Shown here: piece after piece, positions 34,890-44,597 of the stretch | How positions within the stretch are numbered: position 1 is the first letter of the stretch | Layout: every line of letters begins with the position of its first letter | DNA from: Oceaniglobus indicus | GTDB taxonomy: Bacteria; Pseudomonadota; Alphaproteobacteria; Rhodobacterales; Rhodobacteraceae | DNA: 64,000 bases | Assembly: GCF_002751875.1 (NCBI RefSeq) | Contig: NZ_NMZM01000011.1 | Coordinates: forward strand, 28,149 to 92,148 | Reading direction: 5' to 3' | Position numbers and translations under genes: made by a program | The notes under the pieces: generated by a model | What the model was told of the DNA's origin: nothing | Databases searched by the model: none | The model's input: only the letters and a program-made list of their open reading frames with translations

Positions 34890-35861
34890 ATGAAACGCTA
34901 TATCCTTAGCGCGGCCCTTGCCGCCGTCATCGCCCCCGGCGTCGCCTTCGCACAGGAAGATTGCGGTGAAGTCACCATCGCGGAAATGAACTGGGCCTCG
35001 GCCGGTGTCGTGGTTGCGGTGTCCAACTTCCTGCTCGAGCAGGGCTATGGCTGCGACGTGACGATCGTGCCGTCCGACACGACGCCGGCGGTCACGTCGC
35101 TGTCGGAAAACAACGAACCCGACATCGTTCCCGAACTGTGGCCGAACTCGGCCGGCGATGCCTACAAGAAGATCAAGGCCGACGGCAAGATCGTCGAACT
35201 GACCAGCGTGCTGGATCCCGGCGGTGTCGAAGGCTGGTGGATCCCGACCTACCTGGCCGAAGAGCATCCCGAACTGAAGACCATCGAAGGCGTGATGGAA
35301 AACCCCGACCTGGTCGGCGGCATGTTCAACAACTGCCCCGATGGCTGGGGCTGCCGCATCGTCAACGACAACCTGATCCGGGCGCTGGACCTGGAAAGTT
35401 CGGGCATCGAGGTGTTCAACCACGGATCGGGCGAAACGCTGGCCACGTCGATGGCATCGGCCGTCGAGAGCGAAGAACCCTGGTTCGGCTATTACTGGGG
35501 TCCGACCACCCCGCTGGGCAAGTTCGACATGACCAAGGTCAGCCTGGGTGACGAGATCGAGGCGGCACAGCTGGCCAACCAGAACGCTGATTCGCCCGAC
35601 GCCGCGGTGACCGAATTCGCCACCGCGCCGATCCTGACGGTCGTGACCAAGGATTTCCAGGAATCCCACCCCGACGTCACCGAGATGATGTCGAACGTCC
35701 AGTTCAAGACCGACGAGATGAGCAGCCTTCTGGCGTGGATGGACGAGAACAACGCCACCAGCGAAGAGGCCGCCGTCTACTTCCTCCAGAACAACAAGGA
35801 CACCTGGAAGAACTGGATCAACGAAAGCGCCCGTGAGAACCTGGCGGCGCTGCTGAAGTAA
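34890..35861 (+). CDS. Glycine betaine/proline-type ABC substrate-binding protein 1
   Basis: The protein has 323 residues. A Sec signal peptide ends near GVAFAQ, and the mature OpuAC-like fold starts DCGEVTIAEMNWASAG. LDPGGVEGWWIPTYL holds aromatic residues like those that cage quaternary ammonium groups in this family. It delivers betaine, proline betaine or choline to the permease. It is followed 70 bp later by a very similar second binding protein. CAGGAGCTAACCC precedes the ATG. Confidence 0.85.
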   Translation: MKRYILSAALAAVIAPGVAFAQEDCGEVTIAEMNWASAGVVVAVSNFLLEQGYGCDVTIVPSDTTPAVTSLSENNEPDIVPELWPNSAGDAYKKIKADGKIVELTSVLDPGGVEGWWIPTYLAEEHPELKTIEGVMENPDLVGGMFNNCPDGWGCRIVNDNLIRALDLESSGIEVFNHGSGETLATSMASAVESEEPWFGYYWGPTTPLGKFDMTKVSLGDEIEAAQLANQNADSPDAAVTEFATAPILTVVTKDFQESHPDVTEMMSNVQFKTDEMSSLLAWMDENNATSEEAAVYFLQNNKDTWKNWINESARENLAALLK

Positions 35862-35931
35862 TGCGATCGCGGGCGGGGCCGCACCGGTCCCGCCTGTTCC
35901 AACCATGAGAAACAAAAAAAAGAGACATGGC

Positions 35932-36897
35932 ATGAGAAACTTTGCATTCGCCGCCGTCATGGGCGCCGCGCTTCCGACAGCCTCGCTTGCCGATTGCGGC
36001 GAGGTTTCGATCACCGAGATGACCTTTGCCTCGGCGATCATCACCACCGAGATCGCGACCTTCCTGATGGAACAGGGATACGGATGTTCCGTGACCCGCG
36101 TGCCCTCGGACACGATTCCCGCGCTGACCTCGCTGGCCGAAAACAACGAGCCGGATATCGTCACCGAGCTGTGGGTCAATTCCGCGGGCAGCGCCTATGA
36201 CAAGCTGAAGGCCGACGGCGTGATCGACGACATGGCCAAGGTCCTGGACCCGGGCGGCATCGAAGCCTGGTGGATTCCGACCTACCTGGCCGAGGAACAC
36301 CCCGAACTGAAGACGATCCAGGGCATCGTCGAGAACCCCGATCTGGTCGGGAACCGGTTCAACAACTGTCCCGATGGCGGTTGGGTGTGCAACATCATCA
36401 ACCACAACATCGCCGATGCCTATGGCATCGAGAAGGCCGGGATCGAGATCTTCGATCACGGGTCGGGCGAAACCCTGGCCGCATCGCTGGCCTCCGCCTA
36501 TGAGGCGCGCGAGCCGTGGTTCGGTTACTATTGGGAGCCGACGGCCCTGATGGGACGCCTCGACATGACGATGGTCGACATTGGCGAAGCGGATGCCGAG
36601 GCGCATGAATTCAACCTCGACCCCCAGCGCGCCAACCCGCAAAAGACGGCCTATCCGCCCAGCCCGGTCTACACGGTTGCGACCAAGGCGTTCATCGACC
36701 GCGAACCCGAAGTCGCCGAGATGATCCGCAACATCAGCTTCAGCACCGACGAGATGAGCACGCTTCTGGCCTGGAAGGGCGAAACCAAGGCGTCCACCGA
36801 AGAAACCGCCGTCTATTTCCTGCAGAACAACAAGGACAAATGGGCCGGTTGGCTGAACGACGACGCCCGCAAGCGGCTGTCCAAACTGCTGCAATAA
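35932..36897 (+). CDS. Glycine betaine/proline-type ABC substrate-binding protein 2
   Basis: The protein has 321 residues. It is a close paralogue of the preceding gene: both share blocks such as WWIPTYLAEEHPELKTI and NHGSGETLA or DHGSGETLA, which points to tandem duplication. Substitutions such as GWW to AWW and an extra loop (QRANPQKTAYPP) suggest a different ligand range. The ATG at 35932 begins a normal signal peptide and has AGAGA upstream. The ATG nine codons earlier adds a lysine-rich stretch and lacks a ribosome-binding site. Confidence 0.83.
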   Translation: MRNFAFAAVMGAALPTASLADCGEVSITEMTFASAIITTEIATFLMEQGYGCSVTRVPSDTIPALTSLAENNEPDIVTELWVNSAGSAYDKLKADGVIDDMAKVLDPGGIEAWWIPTYLAEEHPELKTIQGIVENPDLVGNRFNNCPDGGWVCNIINHNIADAYGIEKAGIEIFDHGSGETLAASLASAYEAREPWFGYYWEPTALMGRLDMTMVDIGEADAEAHEFNLDPQRANPQKTAYPPSPVYTVATKAFIDREPEVAEMIRNISFSTDEMSTLLAWKGETKASTEETAVYFLQNNKDKWAGWLNDDARKRLSKLLQ

Positions 36898-37005
36898 GAC
36901 AAGACGAAAGTTCGCCGTGGTCCGGTGCGGGATGCGCCGGGCCTTGGCATTTCCGATGCTGGAACAGTGACAGAGGGGCCGCGAAGCGCCCCGTATGAGG
37001 GACGC

Positions 37006-38037
37006 ATGGCGACATACGATTTCATTTTCGACAAGCTGGGATTGCGCGGCTGGTGCGGCGACGGCGGATCCGGCGACGGCCCGATGTCCATGGCGGACCT
37101 TCTGGGCCAGACCACCGGCGAAGACACGGCGGTTTCAGCATGGGACACCCCGTTTCCTTCGCTGGATGCGCTGCATGACGCTTGCGAGACCATCCCGCAA
37201 TCGCGCGACCTGACGACGGGGTTGGAAACAGGGTTCCTGAACATCAAGGACACGCTGAAGATCGTCGTCGATCCGCTGACCCAACCGCTGAGCTGGGCAT
37301 TGAACGAAATGCTCTGGCTGATGCAGGCGGTGCCCTGGTGGATCATGATCCCGCTGCTGATGCTGATTTCCTATGCCGTGGGCCGGTCGCTGAAACTGGT
37401 GGCGCTGGTTGCGGTGTGCTTCGGGTTTCTCGCCTTCGTGGATTATTACGACTACACCATGCAGACGCTGGCGATCATCTTCGTCTGTGCGTTCATCTGT
37501 GTCTTGCTCGGGGTGCCCATCGGCATCGCCATGTCGCGCAGCGACCGCACCCAGCGGGTGATGATCCCGATCCTCGACATGCTTCAGACCCTGCCGCCCT
37601 TTGTCTATCTGATCCCGCTGATCTTCCTGTTCTCGGTGACCGAGCCGAAGCTGTATGGCATCGCGATCATCCTTTATGCCATCGTGCCGGTGGTGCGCCT
37701 GACGGACCTCGGCATCCGGCTGGTCGATCAGGATGTCATCGAAGCGGCCGACGCCTTCGGGATGACCGACCGTCAGAAGCTGTTCGGGGTCCAGATTCCG
37801 CTGGCGCTGCCCAACATCATGGCCGGTGTGAACCAGACCATCATGATGAGCCTCGCCATGGTCGTCATCGCCTCGCTGGTGTCGGCACCCGGTCTCGGCG
37901 TCCTGGTCCTGCGCGGGATCCGCAGCCTTGAACTGGGCGTCGGTCTGTTGTCCGGCCTCGGGATCGTGTTGCTTGCCATCATCCTTGATCGGGTGACCAA
38001 GGCGGCGCTTGCGCGCATCAACGCCAGCCAGAATTAA
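37006..38037 (+). CDS. Glycine betaine/proline-type ABC permease (ProW-like)
   Basis: The protein has 343 residues. About 100 soluble residues precede the first membrane helix, as in ProW. The BPD permease core has the EAA loop EAADAFGMTDRQKLFGVQIP and later ALPNIMAGVNQTIMMSLAMV, diagnostic of the OpuA/ProW family. The ATG at 37006 follows GAGGGA; the frame upstream overlaps no conserved sequence. It works with the ATPase gene 10 bp downstream. Confidence 0.87.
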   Translation: MATYDFIFDKLGLRGWCGDGGSGDGPMSMADLLGQTTGEDTAVSAWDTPFPSLDALHDACETIPQSRDLTTGLETGFLNIKDTLKIVVDPLTQPLSWALNEMLWLMQAVPWWIMIPLLMLISYAVGRSLKLVALVAVCFGFLAFVDYYDYTMQTLAIIFVCAFICVLLGVPIGIAMSRSDRTQRVMIPILDMLQTLPPFVYLIPLIFLFSVTEPKLYGIAIILYAIVPVVRLTDLGIRLVDQDVIEAADAFGMTDRQKLFGVQIPLALPNIMAGVNQTIMMSLAMVVIASLVSAPGLGVLVLRGIRSLELGVGLLSGLGIVLLAIILDRVTKAALARINASQN

Positions 38038-38047
38038 GGGGATGGAT

Positions 38048-39112
38048 ATGTCAGACGATATCAAGATCAGGATCCGCAACCTCTACAAGATCTTCGGGGA
38101 CAATCCCGAAATGGCGCTGGATCACGTCAAACAGGGCATGGGCAAGACCGAGCTTCTGGCCGAACACGGCCATGTGCTGGGTCTGAACGACATCAACGTC
38201 GACATGCCGGCGGGCAAGACGACCGTCATCATGGGTCTGTCCGGGTCGGGGAAATCGACCCTGATCCGTCACCTGAACCGGTTGATCGACCCCACCGCCG
38301 GCCAGGTGCTGATCGACGGCGACGACATCCTGTCCTATAACGACAAGCAGCTGCGCGATCTGCGTCAGCACCGGATGTCGATGGTGTTTCAGAAATTCGC
38401 GCTGTTTCCCCATCGCACGGTTCTGGAAAACACCGGGCTTGCCCCGTCGGTGGAAGGCGAGAGCAAGAAGAAATACGCCGACGAGGCGCGCAAGTGGCTG
38501 GCGCGCGTCGGGCTGGAGGGGCAGGACGACCAGTATCCCCACCAGCTTTCGGGTGGTATGCAGCAGCGCGTCGGCATCGCCCGCGCCCTGACCAGCAACT
38601 CCGACATCATGCTGATGGACGAGGCGTTCTCGGCGCTGGATCCGCTGATCCGCACCGACATGCAGAACCTGCTGATCGAATTGCAGGCCGAACTGGCCAA
38701 GACGGTGGTGTTCATCACCCACGATCTGGACGAATCCCTGAAGCTGGCCGATCACCTGGTGATCCTCAAGGACGGCTTCATCGTCCAGCAGGGCGAGCCG
38801 CAGCATATCCTGCTGAACCCGGCGGACCCGTATATCGAGGACTTCGTGAGCGACATCAACCGGGCCCGCGTGTTGCGCACCCGGTCGGTGATGCAGAAGA
38901 CGGGAACGGGCACTAAGGACATCGCCGGCGAGGTCGATCACGACGCCAACCTCGAATCCGTGATCGAGGCATCGGGCGGCGACACCAACAAGTGTTACCG
39001 CGTGATGAAGAACGGCGAAGAGGTGGGTATCCTCGACATGCGGACCCTGGTGCGCGCGCTGGTGCCGCAAGGCGGCTCGGACGATCCCGAAGCGGCGCGT
39101 CGCGCCGGCTGA
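38048..39112 (+). CDS. Glycine betaine/proline-type ABC ATPase (ProV-like)
   Basis: The protein has 354 residues. Walker A is GLSGSGKST, the signature [15 protein letters not shown], and Walker [14 protein letters not shown]. The long N-terminal helix region ([19 protein letters not shown]) is typical of ProV/OpuAA. The C-terminal extension after about residue 275 is at the place of the CBS domains that sense ionic strength in OpuA. The ATG at 38048 has AAGGGG 6 bases upstream; the ATG two codons earlier is too close to it. A strong terminator follows. Confidence 0.88.
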   Translation: MSDDIKIRIRNLYKIFGDNPEMALDHVKQGMGKTELLAEHGHVLGLNDINVDMPAGKTTVIMGLSGSGKSTLIRHLNRLIDPTAGQVLIDGDDILSYNDKQLRDLRQHRMSMVFQKFALFPHRTVLENTGLAPSVEGESKKKYADEARKWLARVGLEGQDDQYPHQLSGGMQQRVGIARALTSNSDIMLMDEAFSALDPLIRTDMQNLLIELQAELAKTVVFITHDLDESLKLADHLVILKDGFIVQQGEPQHILLNPADPYIEDFVSDINRARVLRTRSVMQKTGTGTKDIAGEVDHDANLESVIEASGGDTNKCYRVMKNGEEVGILDMRTLVRALVPQGGSDDPEAARRAG

Positions 39113-39138
39113 ACCGGACGCTTCCGTGCCAGATGCAG

Positions 39139-39171
39139 AAAGGCCGCGCCAGGCAACGGGCGCGGCCTTTT
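39139..39171. terminator. Bidirectional intrinsic terminator after the betaine operon
   Basis: AAAGGCCGCGCC (39139-39150) pairs perfectly with GGCGCGGCCTTT (39159-39170), followed by T. A-tract on one side and T-tract on the other let it serve both the betaine operon (plus) and the convergent glycosyltransferase operon (minus). Confidence 0.88.
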
Positions 39172-39194
39172 CGATGGAACGCCGGTTGGCGGGG

Positions 39195-40250
39195 CTATGA
39201 CCGGCGGTCGATCATCGCCTGTCGCACGGACGCGGCCACCTGCGCGGCCGTGTCGCGCCAGCGGGGCAGGGCGCGCCCCATGGTGGCCGACCTTTGCGCC
39301 AGCCGTTCGCGCGCGGCCTCATCCGTCAGCAAATCGCGCAATGCGGCCGCAAAGCCCGCGGCGTCGTCGGGTGCCACCAGCCGTGCGGCATCGCCGACCG
39401 TGTCGGGCACGGCGCCCGCCCGACAGGTGACGATCGGCAAACCGCGCAGCATCGCTTCGCCGAATACCATGCCGTATCCTTCGAACCGCGTCGCAAGCGC
39501 AAAGATCGACGCGGCATCATAGGCCCGGTCAAGATCGGCGTCGCGCAACTGTCCGCTGAACCTGACCCGGTCCGACAGACCCAACGTGTCCGCCTGCCGC
39601 CGCAGGGCATCGGCCACCGCGTCTTCATGGGTGCCGCCGACGATCTGCGCCCGCCATGCAAGATCGCTGATCCGGGCCAGCGCGTCCAGAAGAACGTCAT
39701 GCCCCTTGCGCGCGGTCAGAAGGCCCACCGCCAGGATCAGGGGGGGCGTGACCGGTTGCGGCCTGGCATCGACCGCGTGAAAACCGGGCGGGGCGATGCC
39801 GATCTTACCCTCGGGGATGGCGAATTCATCGATCAGCAACCGGGCCGTGTGCGGGCTGGGCACCACAATGCGGCGGGCGTGGCGCAGGGCCACGGCCTCG
39901 TTGCGCAACAGGTATGCGGCCCGATCCGGCGTCAGGCCGGTTTCCATCCCGAGGGGGTGATGGATGATCGGCACCAACGGCGCCACAACGCTGGCCAATC
40001 CATCGGGATCGACGGTGCCCGGAATGAACCCGTCCAGAAGGATTGCAACGTCCGGCGGCACGGCGCGCAACAGGCGCAGGGTTTCGGCGATCTCGTCGTC
40101 GGTGGGATCGGGGAAACCGGCGGGCAGTTGCAGGTGTTCGACGTGAAGCCCCAGCATGCGCAATTCGCGCAGCACCGTCGCCTCATAGATGAAGCCGCCG
40201 GTGGCGCGATGCATGTCGCCGGGAATGGCAAAGATGATATCGGGTTTCAT
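39195..40250 (-). CDS. GT4-family glycosyltransferase
   Basis: The protein has 351 residues. The GT-B fold shows an N-terminal acceptor domain with GGFIYEATVLRELRMLG, and a C-terminal nucleotide-sugar domain with FEGYGMVFGEAMLRGLPIV, the E-x7-E motif of GT4 enzymes. It should transfer a sugar from a nucleotide donor to a lipid or polysaccharide. It is the last gene of an eight-gene unit and overlaps the ABC permease by 4 bp. A glycosyltransferase co-transcribed with an ABC importer is odd; the upstream envelope genes are its more natural partners. Confidence 0.82.
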   Translation of the reverse strand: MKPDIIFAIPGDMHRATGGFIYEATVLRELRMLGLHVEHLQLPAGFPDPTDDEIAETLRLLRAVPPDVAILLDGFIPGTVDPDGLASVVAPLVPIIHHPLGMETGLTPDRAAYLLRNEAVALRHARRIVVPSPHTARLLIDEFAIPEGKIGIAPPGFHAVDARPQPVTPPLILAVGLLTARKGHDVLLDALARISDLAWRAQIVGGTHEDAVADALRRQADTLGLSDRVRFSGQLRDADLDRAYDAASIFALATRFEGYGMVFGEAMLRGLPIVTCRAGAVPDTVGDAARLVAPDDAAGFAAALRDLLTDEAARERLAQRSATMGRALPRWRDTAAQVAASVRQAMIDRRS

Positions 40251-41836
40251 CGGCGCACCGTCTGTTCCATTGCGTAAACGGCCAGCACCTGCGCCTCGAT
40301 CCAGGCGACGGCGCCATAGGCCAGCGCGGCGGTCAGCGCCACAAGGACGATCGCGCTCCACAACATGTTGTAGTCGGACGTCGATGCCGTCAACGCCATC
40401 AAGCTTCCGATGCCGTTTCCGGTGGCCAGCCATTCGGCGGTGGTGACGGCAAGGATGGCGGCGGGCACGGCCATGCGGGCCGAGGCGAAAAAGGCGGGCA
40501 ACATCGCGGGCACCCGGGCCAGCCGCAACAGGCGCCAACGTCCGGATGCGTAGGTGTCGAAGATGTCGATGATCTGGCCGGGGGTCTGGCGCAGCCCCTG
40601 AAGACAGGCGACGAGCGTTGGAAAGAAGATCATGACGGTGACGATGGTGATCGTGCCCACCGCCCCGCGTCCCAGCGCAAGCACGATCAGCGGTGCTGTG
40701 GCAACGATCGGGACCGACCGCAACGCCACCGACAGGGGCAGGGCGGTGGTCGCCAGACCCGGCATCAACACCACGCCGCAGGCCAGGCCCGCGCCAAGGG
40801 CGAGCCCCGCCAGATACCCCGGCAGGGTGAACACCAGGGTTTCGCCGTAGGCGGCAAACAGTGTCGCGCGGTGTGCGGCGGCGTCGGGCCCGGTCAGCAG
40901 AAACGCGACCACATCGCCGGGCCGTTTGGCAAAGAACGGGTTCAGATCGAACAGGTCCATCGTTGCCTGCCAGAGCACCAGAGCGATGGCGACGATCACC
41001 CCGATATCGGCCAGCCGCCGCCACGGCGGGCGGCGGTGGCGGTGATCCGGCGGGGTCAGCAACACCGCCGGCGACTCGACGCGCAGCCGTCGGACCAACG
41101 CCCCGAATCCCCCATAGGCTAGGATCGAAACCCCGGCCGCCAGCGTGGCGATGGCCCAGGTCGCATCGACATCGAGCGCGCGCATGGCACGGATCGTCAG
41201 AACGCCAAGACCGCGTTCGGCGCCGGTGAACTCACCAACCATGGCGCCGAGGATCGCCGCCGGTGCCGCGATCTGAAGCCCCGCGATCAGATAGGGGAAC
41301 GAGGCGGGCGCGCGCACGTGGATCAGCTGTGTCATCCGCCCCCGGCCATGGCTGCGGATCAGGTCCAGCCAGCTTTGCGGCACCGCCCTGAGCCCGACGA
41401 CCAAAGGCAGGAAGGTGGTGTAATAGACGGCCAGTGCGGCCAGCGTGATCTGTGGCCCGTTGCCTTGCCCGAACAGAACCCGCAGGATCGGCCCCGTCGC
41501 CACCAGCGGCAGGCAGAACACGATCAGTGCCAGCGCGGCCACCACCCGTTCGGCCCGCGGGATCAGCACGACCGCGACCGCCAACAGGATGGCGGCCAGG
41601 TTGCCCCACACGAACCCCCAGGCGGCGGATTGCAACGTGGCGCCAAGCGCGCGGGTCAGGAGGGGTGCGTTTTGCCACAGATATCGTGCCACCTCGACCG
41701 GTCCGGCCAGCACGAAACTGTCGGCATTCGCCCGGGCCGCCAGCTCCCACAGGGCGAGCACGGCGACGATGGCAAGCGCGCGCGCGCCGCCCTGTCCCCA
41801 TGCGGCCTGGCGGTGGCGCAGCACCCCGGCGGTCAT
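40247..41836 (-). CDS. ABC permease, tandem fusion of two SsuC/ThiX-type units
   Basis: The protein has 529 residues, twice the family length. Two binding-protein-dependent permease domains follow each other (about 30-260 and 285-520). Each has its EAA-type loop (LIRSHGRGRMTQLIHVRAP in the first, FDTYASGRWRLLRLARVP in the second). Single-domain homologues act as homodimers for nitrate, sulfonate or pyrimidine import; here one chain could form the whole channel. It overlaps the ATPase gene by 4 bp upstream and the glycosyltransferase by 4 bp downstream. Confidence 0.85.
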   Translation of the reverse strand: MTAGVLRHRQAAWGQGGARALAIVAVLALWELAARANADSFVLAGPVEVARYLWQNAPLLTRALGATLQSAAWGFVWGNLAAILLAVAVVLIPRAERVVAALALIVFCLPLVATGPILRVLFGQGNGPQITLAALAVYYTTFLPLVVGLRAVPQSWLDLIRSHGRGRMTQLIHVRAPASFPYLIAGLQIAAPAAILGAMVGEFTGAERGLGVLTIRAMRALDVDATWAIATLAAGVSILAYGGFGALVRRLRVESPAVLLTPPDHRHRRPPWRRLADIGVIVAIALVLWQATMDLFDLNPFFAKRPGDVVAFLLTGPDAAAHRATLFAAYGETLVFTLPGYLAGLALGAGLACGVVLMPGLATTALPLSVALRSVPIVATAPLIVLALGRGAVGTITIVTVMIFFPTLVACLQGLRQTPGQIIDIFDTYASGRWRLLRLARVPAMLPAFFASARMAVPAAILAVTTAEWLATGNGIGSLMALTASTSDYNMLWSAIVLVALTAALAYGAVAWIEAQVLAVYAMEQTVRR

Positions 41837-42639
41837 TGTGCCGCGAACTGCCGGGGTGGCGCGATGTCCATCAGGGCTTCGGCGACGGTGGCGGTCAGGG
41901 TGCGGAAGGCGGTTTCGCTCTCCAGCCCCCGTGTGCGCGGTTGGGGCAGGTCGATGTCAATGTCGGCCACGATCCGGCCCGGGCGCGGCGACATGACCAG
42001 CACGCGGTCGGCCACCAGAACGGCCTCGGTCACGGAATGGGTCACCAGAAGCGCCGTGGTTCCGTTCGCCTGCCAGAGTTTGGGCAGCTCGTAATTCAGG
42101 CGCCGCCGGGTCAGCTCATCCACCGCACCGAAAGGTTCGTCGAGCAGCAACAACTCGGGGTCGCCCACAAGGCAGCGGGCGATGGCGGCGCGCTGGCGCA
42201 TTCCGCCCGACAGTTCGGCAGGACGGCGATCCTCGAACCCCTGCAGGCCGACCTTGGCAATCAGGCGGTCCACCCGGTCGGGATCGGCGGGCCGCCGCGC
42301 GAGGGTCAACGCAAGCGCGATGTTGCCGCGCAGGGTGCGCCATGGCAGAAGCGAGGCATCCTGAAACGCCACCGCCAGCGCGCCGCGCTGACAGGTCTGC
42401 GCCGGGGTTTCGTCACCGATGCGCACGGTGCCGGTGGTCGGCGCCTCCAACCCCGCGATCAGACGCAGAAGGGTCGACTTGCCACACCCCGACGGCCCGA
42501 CCAACGCCGTGGTCTGTCCGGCAGCGAACGTGACATCGGTCGCATCGACGGCGGCAATCGACCCCGCGGGCGAGGTGAAGGTGCGCGACAGATCTTCGCA
42601 GCGCACCGCCTGACCGCGTATGCCGATGTCAGCCGCCAT
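41833..42639 (-). CDS. ABC transporter ATPase (nitrate/sulfonate/pyrimidine type)
   Basis: The protein has 268 residues. Walker A is GPSGCGKST, the signature LSGGMRQRAAIARCL, and Walker B LLLLDEPFGAVDELTR. Q-loop and H-loop (LLVTHSVTEAVLVADRV) place it with SsuB/TauB/ThiZ proteins. The ATG at 42639 overlaps the binding-protein gene by 11 bp. It powers the fused permease. Confidence 0.87.
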   Translation of the reverse strand: MAADIGIRGQAVRCEDLSRTFTSPAGSIAAVDATDVTFAAGQTTALVGPSGCGKSTLLRLIAGLEAPTTGTVRIGDETPAQTCQRGALAVAFQDASLLPWRTLRGNIALALTLARRPADPDRVDRLIAKVGLQGFEDRRPAELSGGMRQRAAIARCLVGDPELLLLDEPFGAVDELTRRRLNYELPKLWQANGTTALLVTHSVTEAVLVADRVLVMSPRPGRIVADIDIDLPQPRTRGLESETAFRTLTATVAEALMDIAPPRQFAAQ

Positions 42640-43627
42640 GCGCTTCCTCAAGCAGGGTGCGGTCCCACAGGTCGGGCCCCACGTCGCGACCCAGAAGCGC
42701 CAGCGTATCGATGTTGGCGGCGACGGTGTCATCGGTGAACCAGCCGAACCCGTGATCATCCGTCAGATCGGAGAACATCAGCGGCAGTTGCCGGTCCAGC
42801 TGCATCTGCTGGGTCGCAAGGTCCAACCCGGCATCGGGGAACATGTCGACGGTCAGCCGTGCCGCGGCCTCGGGGTCGGCGCGGCAATCGTTCCATCCCC
42901 TGGCCTCGCCACGCAGCAGGGCCACCAGATCGGCACGCCAGTTCGCGATGCTGTCATCGGTGGCGATATAGGTTTGCGAGTGAACCGCATAACCATGATC
43001 GGCCATGATCATCGTGGTGTTTTCGATGCCCTGAACGGTCATGGCGACGGGCAGGTCGGTGGCCCAGCACAGCAGGCAATCGACCTGTCCGGCCACCAGG
43101 GGGGCGGCGTCGTATTGGGTCGGCACGACCTCGATCCGGTCAAGATCGACGTTGTTGATCGTGCAGAACGCCGACAGCACCGGCATGTTGGCCAGCGCCA
43201 TGCCGATCCGCTTTCCCTCCAGATCCTGCGGGGCGTTGACCGGATTGGCGGGAAGCGACGCGATGGTGAACGGGTTCTTCTGCATCGCCACGGCGATGAT
43301 GCGGAACGGCGCGCCCTGCGCCACGGCGGCCGCCGTGTAATCGGCGGCCGAAATCCCGACCAGGGCGTTGCCCGCCACCACCGGCGGTTCGACCGGAGCA
43401 TTCGGCCCGCCCGGGTTCAATGCGACGCGCAGACCCTGATCGGCCCAATACCCCCGGTCGCGGGCGATGTAGCTGCCGGCAAACTGCACCGAATGAAGCC
43501 ACGAAAGCTGAAGCGCCACGGCACGATCCTGCGCGCGCGCCAGGTGCGGCGCCAAGGTGGCGGCCGCGCCGGTGGCAAGAAAGTGTCGCCGGCTCAGCCC
43601 GGCCCATGGCTTGTGTCTGTCGGTCAT
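42629..43627 (-). CDS. NMT1/THI5-like ABC substrate-binding protein
   Basis: The protein has 332 residues. A twin-arginine leader (SRRHFLATGAAATLAPHLARA) exports it. The mature part has LQLSWLHSVQFAGSYIARD, a block seen in NMT1/THI5-like proteins that bind hydroxymethylpyrimidine or related thiamine precursors. Nitrate or sulfonate binding is possible for the wider family. It precedes its ATPase and permease genes. A pyrimidine ligand is plausible but unproved. Confidence 0.8.
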   Translation of the reverse strand: MTDRHKPWAGLSRRHFLATGAAATLAPHLARAQDRAVALQLSWLHSVQFAGSYIARDRGYWADQGLRVALNPGGPNAPVEPPVVAGNALVGISAADYTAAAVAQGAPFRIIAVAMQKNPFTIASLPANPVNAPQDLEGKRIGMALANMPVLSAFCTINNVDLDRIEVVPTQYDAAPLVAGQVDCLLCWATDLPVAMTVQGIENTTMIMADHGYAVHSQTYIATDDSIANWRADLVALLRGEARGWNDCRADPEAAARLTVDMFPDAGLDLATQQMQLDRQLPLMFSDLTDDHGFGWFTDDTVAANIDTLALLGRDVGPDLWDRTLLEEAHGG

Positions 43628-43661
43628 GTCAAAGTTCCGTCTGTCGCCTGTTTCAGGCCAT

Positions 43662-44597
43662 TCAACTAGGGCGCGACCGCACAGGCGGCAAGGCAGAGAC
43701 CCCGACCATCGGCCAGAGCGCGCCCGGCACGCTGGCGATCAGCATCACCAGGCCAAAGGCAAGGCCCGCCGCGACCCCGGCTTCGCCCGTCGCATCGGCC
43801 AGGGGAAACAGCGCCGCCGCAGCCCCTTCACGCCAGCCCCAGCCGCCGACGGCAAAGGGGATCGTCATCGCGGTCAGGATCAGCGGGATCAAAATCACGC
43901 AGGCGGCGAACCCCAGAACCGTGCCGGTGGCTCGGGCCGCGGCGGCGAAGGCGGCCAGGTTCAACGCAACGATGGCCAAGGCCAGCAACACCTGCTTCCA
44001 GGCCACGTCGCGGGCGAACAGGGCGCGTCGCAGAGACACGGCGAAATCGGCGGTCACGCCGTCGGGCCGCCAGCGCGGCCAGACCGCCATGGCGATCAAA
44101 CCCGCAGCAACCGTGGCAAGGCCCGTGAGGGCAACGGTGGCGAACACGCTCGGTACCGTGATGCCGGACGGAACCAGCATCGCGCCGCACAGGCCTGCCA
44201 GCAGAACGGTGAACATCGCGATCTGTCCCGCCAGACGTTCGATCATCACCGCATGGATCGCCGGGGCCAGGCCCGCGTCATGGCGGCTGCGCGCCGTGCG
44301 GGCGACATCGCCGACAACGCCGCCGGGAAGCGTCATGTTCACCAGTTGCGCCAGGTAATATTCGCCGATCGCCACATCCCAGCCGATATGCAGCCCCAGC
44401 CGGCCCGCGGTCAGCCGCCAGCGGGCGGCCATCAGGACCGTCTGAACGCTCAGCAGCGCGCCGGCTGCGATCAACCATACGATATCGGCGTCGGCCAGAC
44501 GCGCCAGCGCGGCGGCCCCATCGGTCAGGACCAGCACGGCGGCCAACATCGCGACTGAGACACCAAGGCGCAGAACGATGGCGACGCCGCGCTTCAT
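43662..44597 (-). CDS. Lysylphosphatidylglycerol-synthase-type integral membrane protein (UPF0104)
   Basis: The protein has 311 residues and about eight membrane helices. ARWRLTAGRLGLHIGWDVAI followed by LVNMTLPGGVVGDVARTARS is the UPF0104 hallmark (membrane part of MprF, also AglD). IPFAVGGWGWREGAAAALF is the second conserved block. The family is linked to lipid flipping or lipid-linked sugar handling; there is no MprF lysyl-transferase domain. It overlaps the sulfatase-like gene by 4 bp, so they act together. Confidence 0.8.
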   Translation of the reverse strand: MKRGVAIVLRLGVSVAMLAAVLVLTDGAAALARLADADIVWLIAAGALLSVQTVLMAARWRLTAGRLGLHIGWDVAIGEYYLAQLVNMTLPGGVVGDVARTARSRHDAGLAPAIHAVMIERLAGQIAMFTVLLAGLCGAMLVPSGITVPSVFATVALTGLATVAAGLIAMAVWPRWRPDGVTADFAVSLRRALFARDVAWKQVLLALAIVALNLAAFAAAARATGTVLGFAACVILIPLILTAMTIPFAVGGWGWREGAAAALFPLADATGEAGVAAGLAFGLVMLIASVPGALWPMVGVSALPPVRSRPS

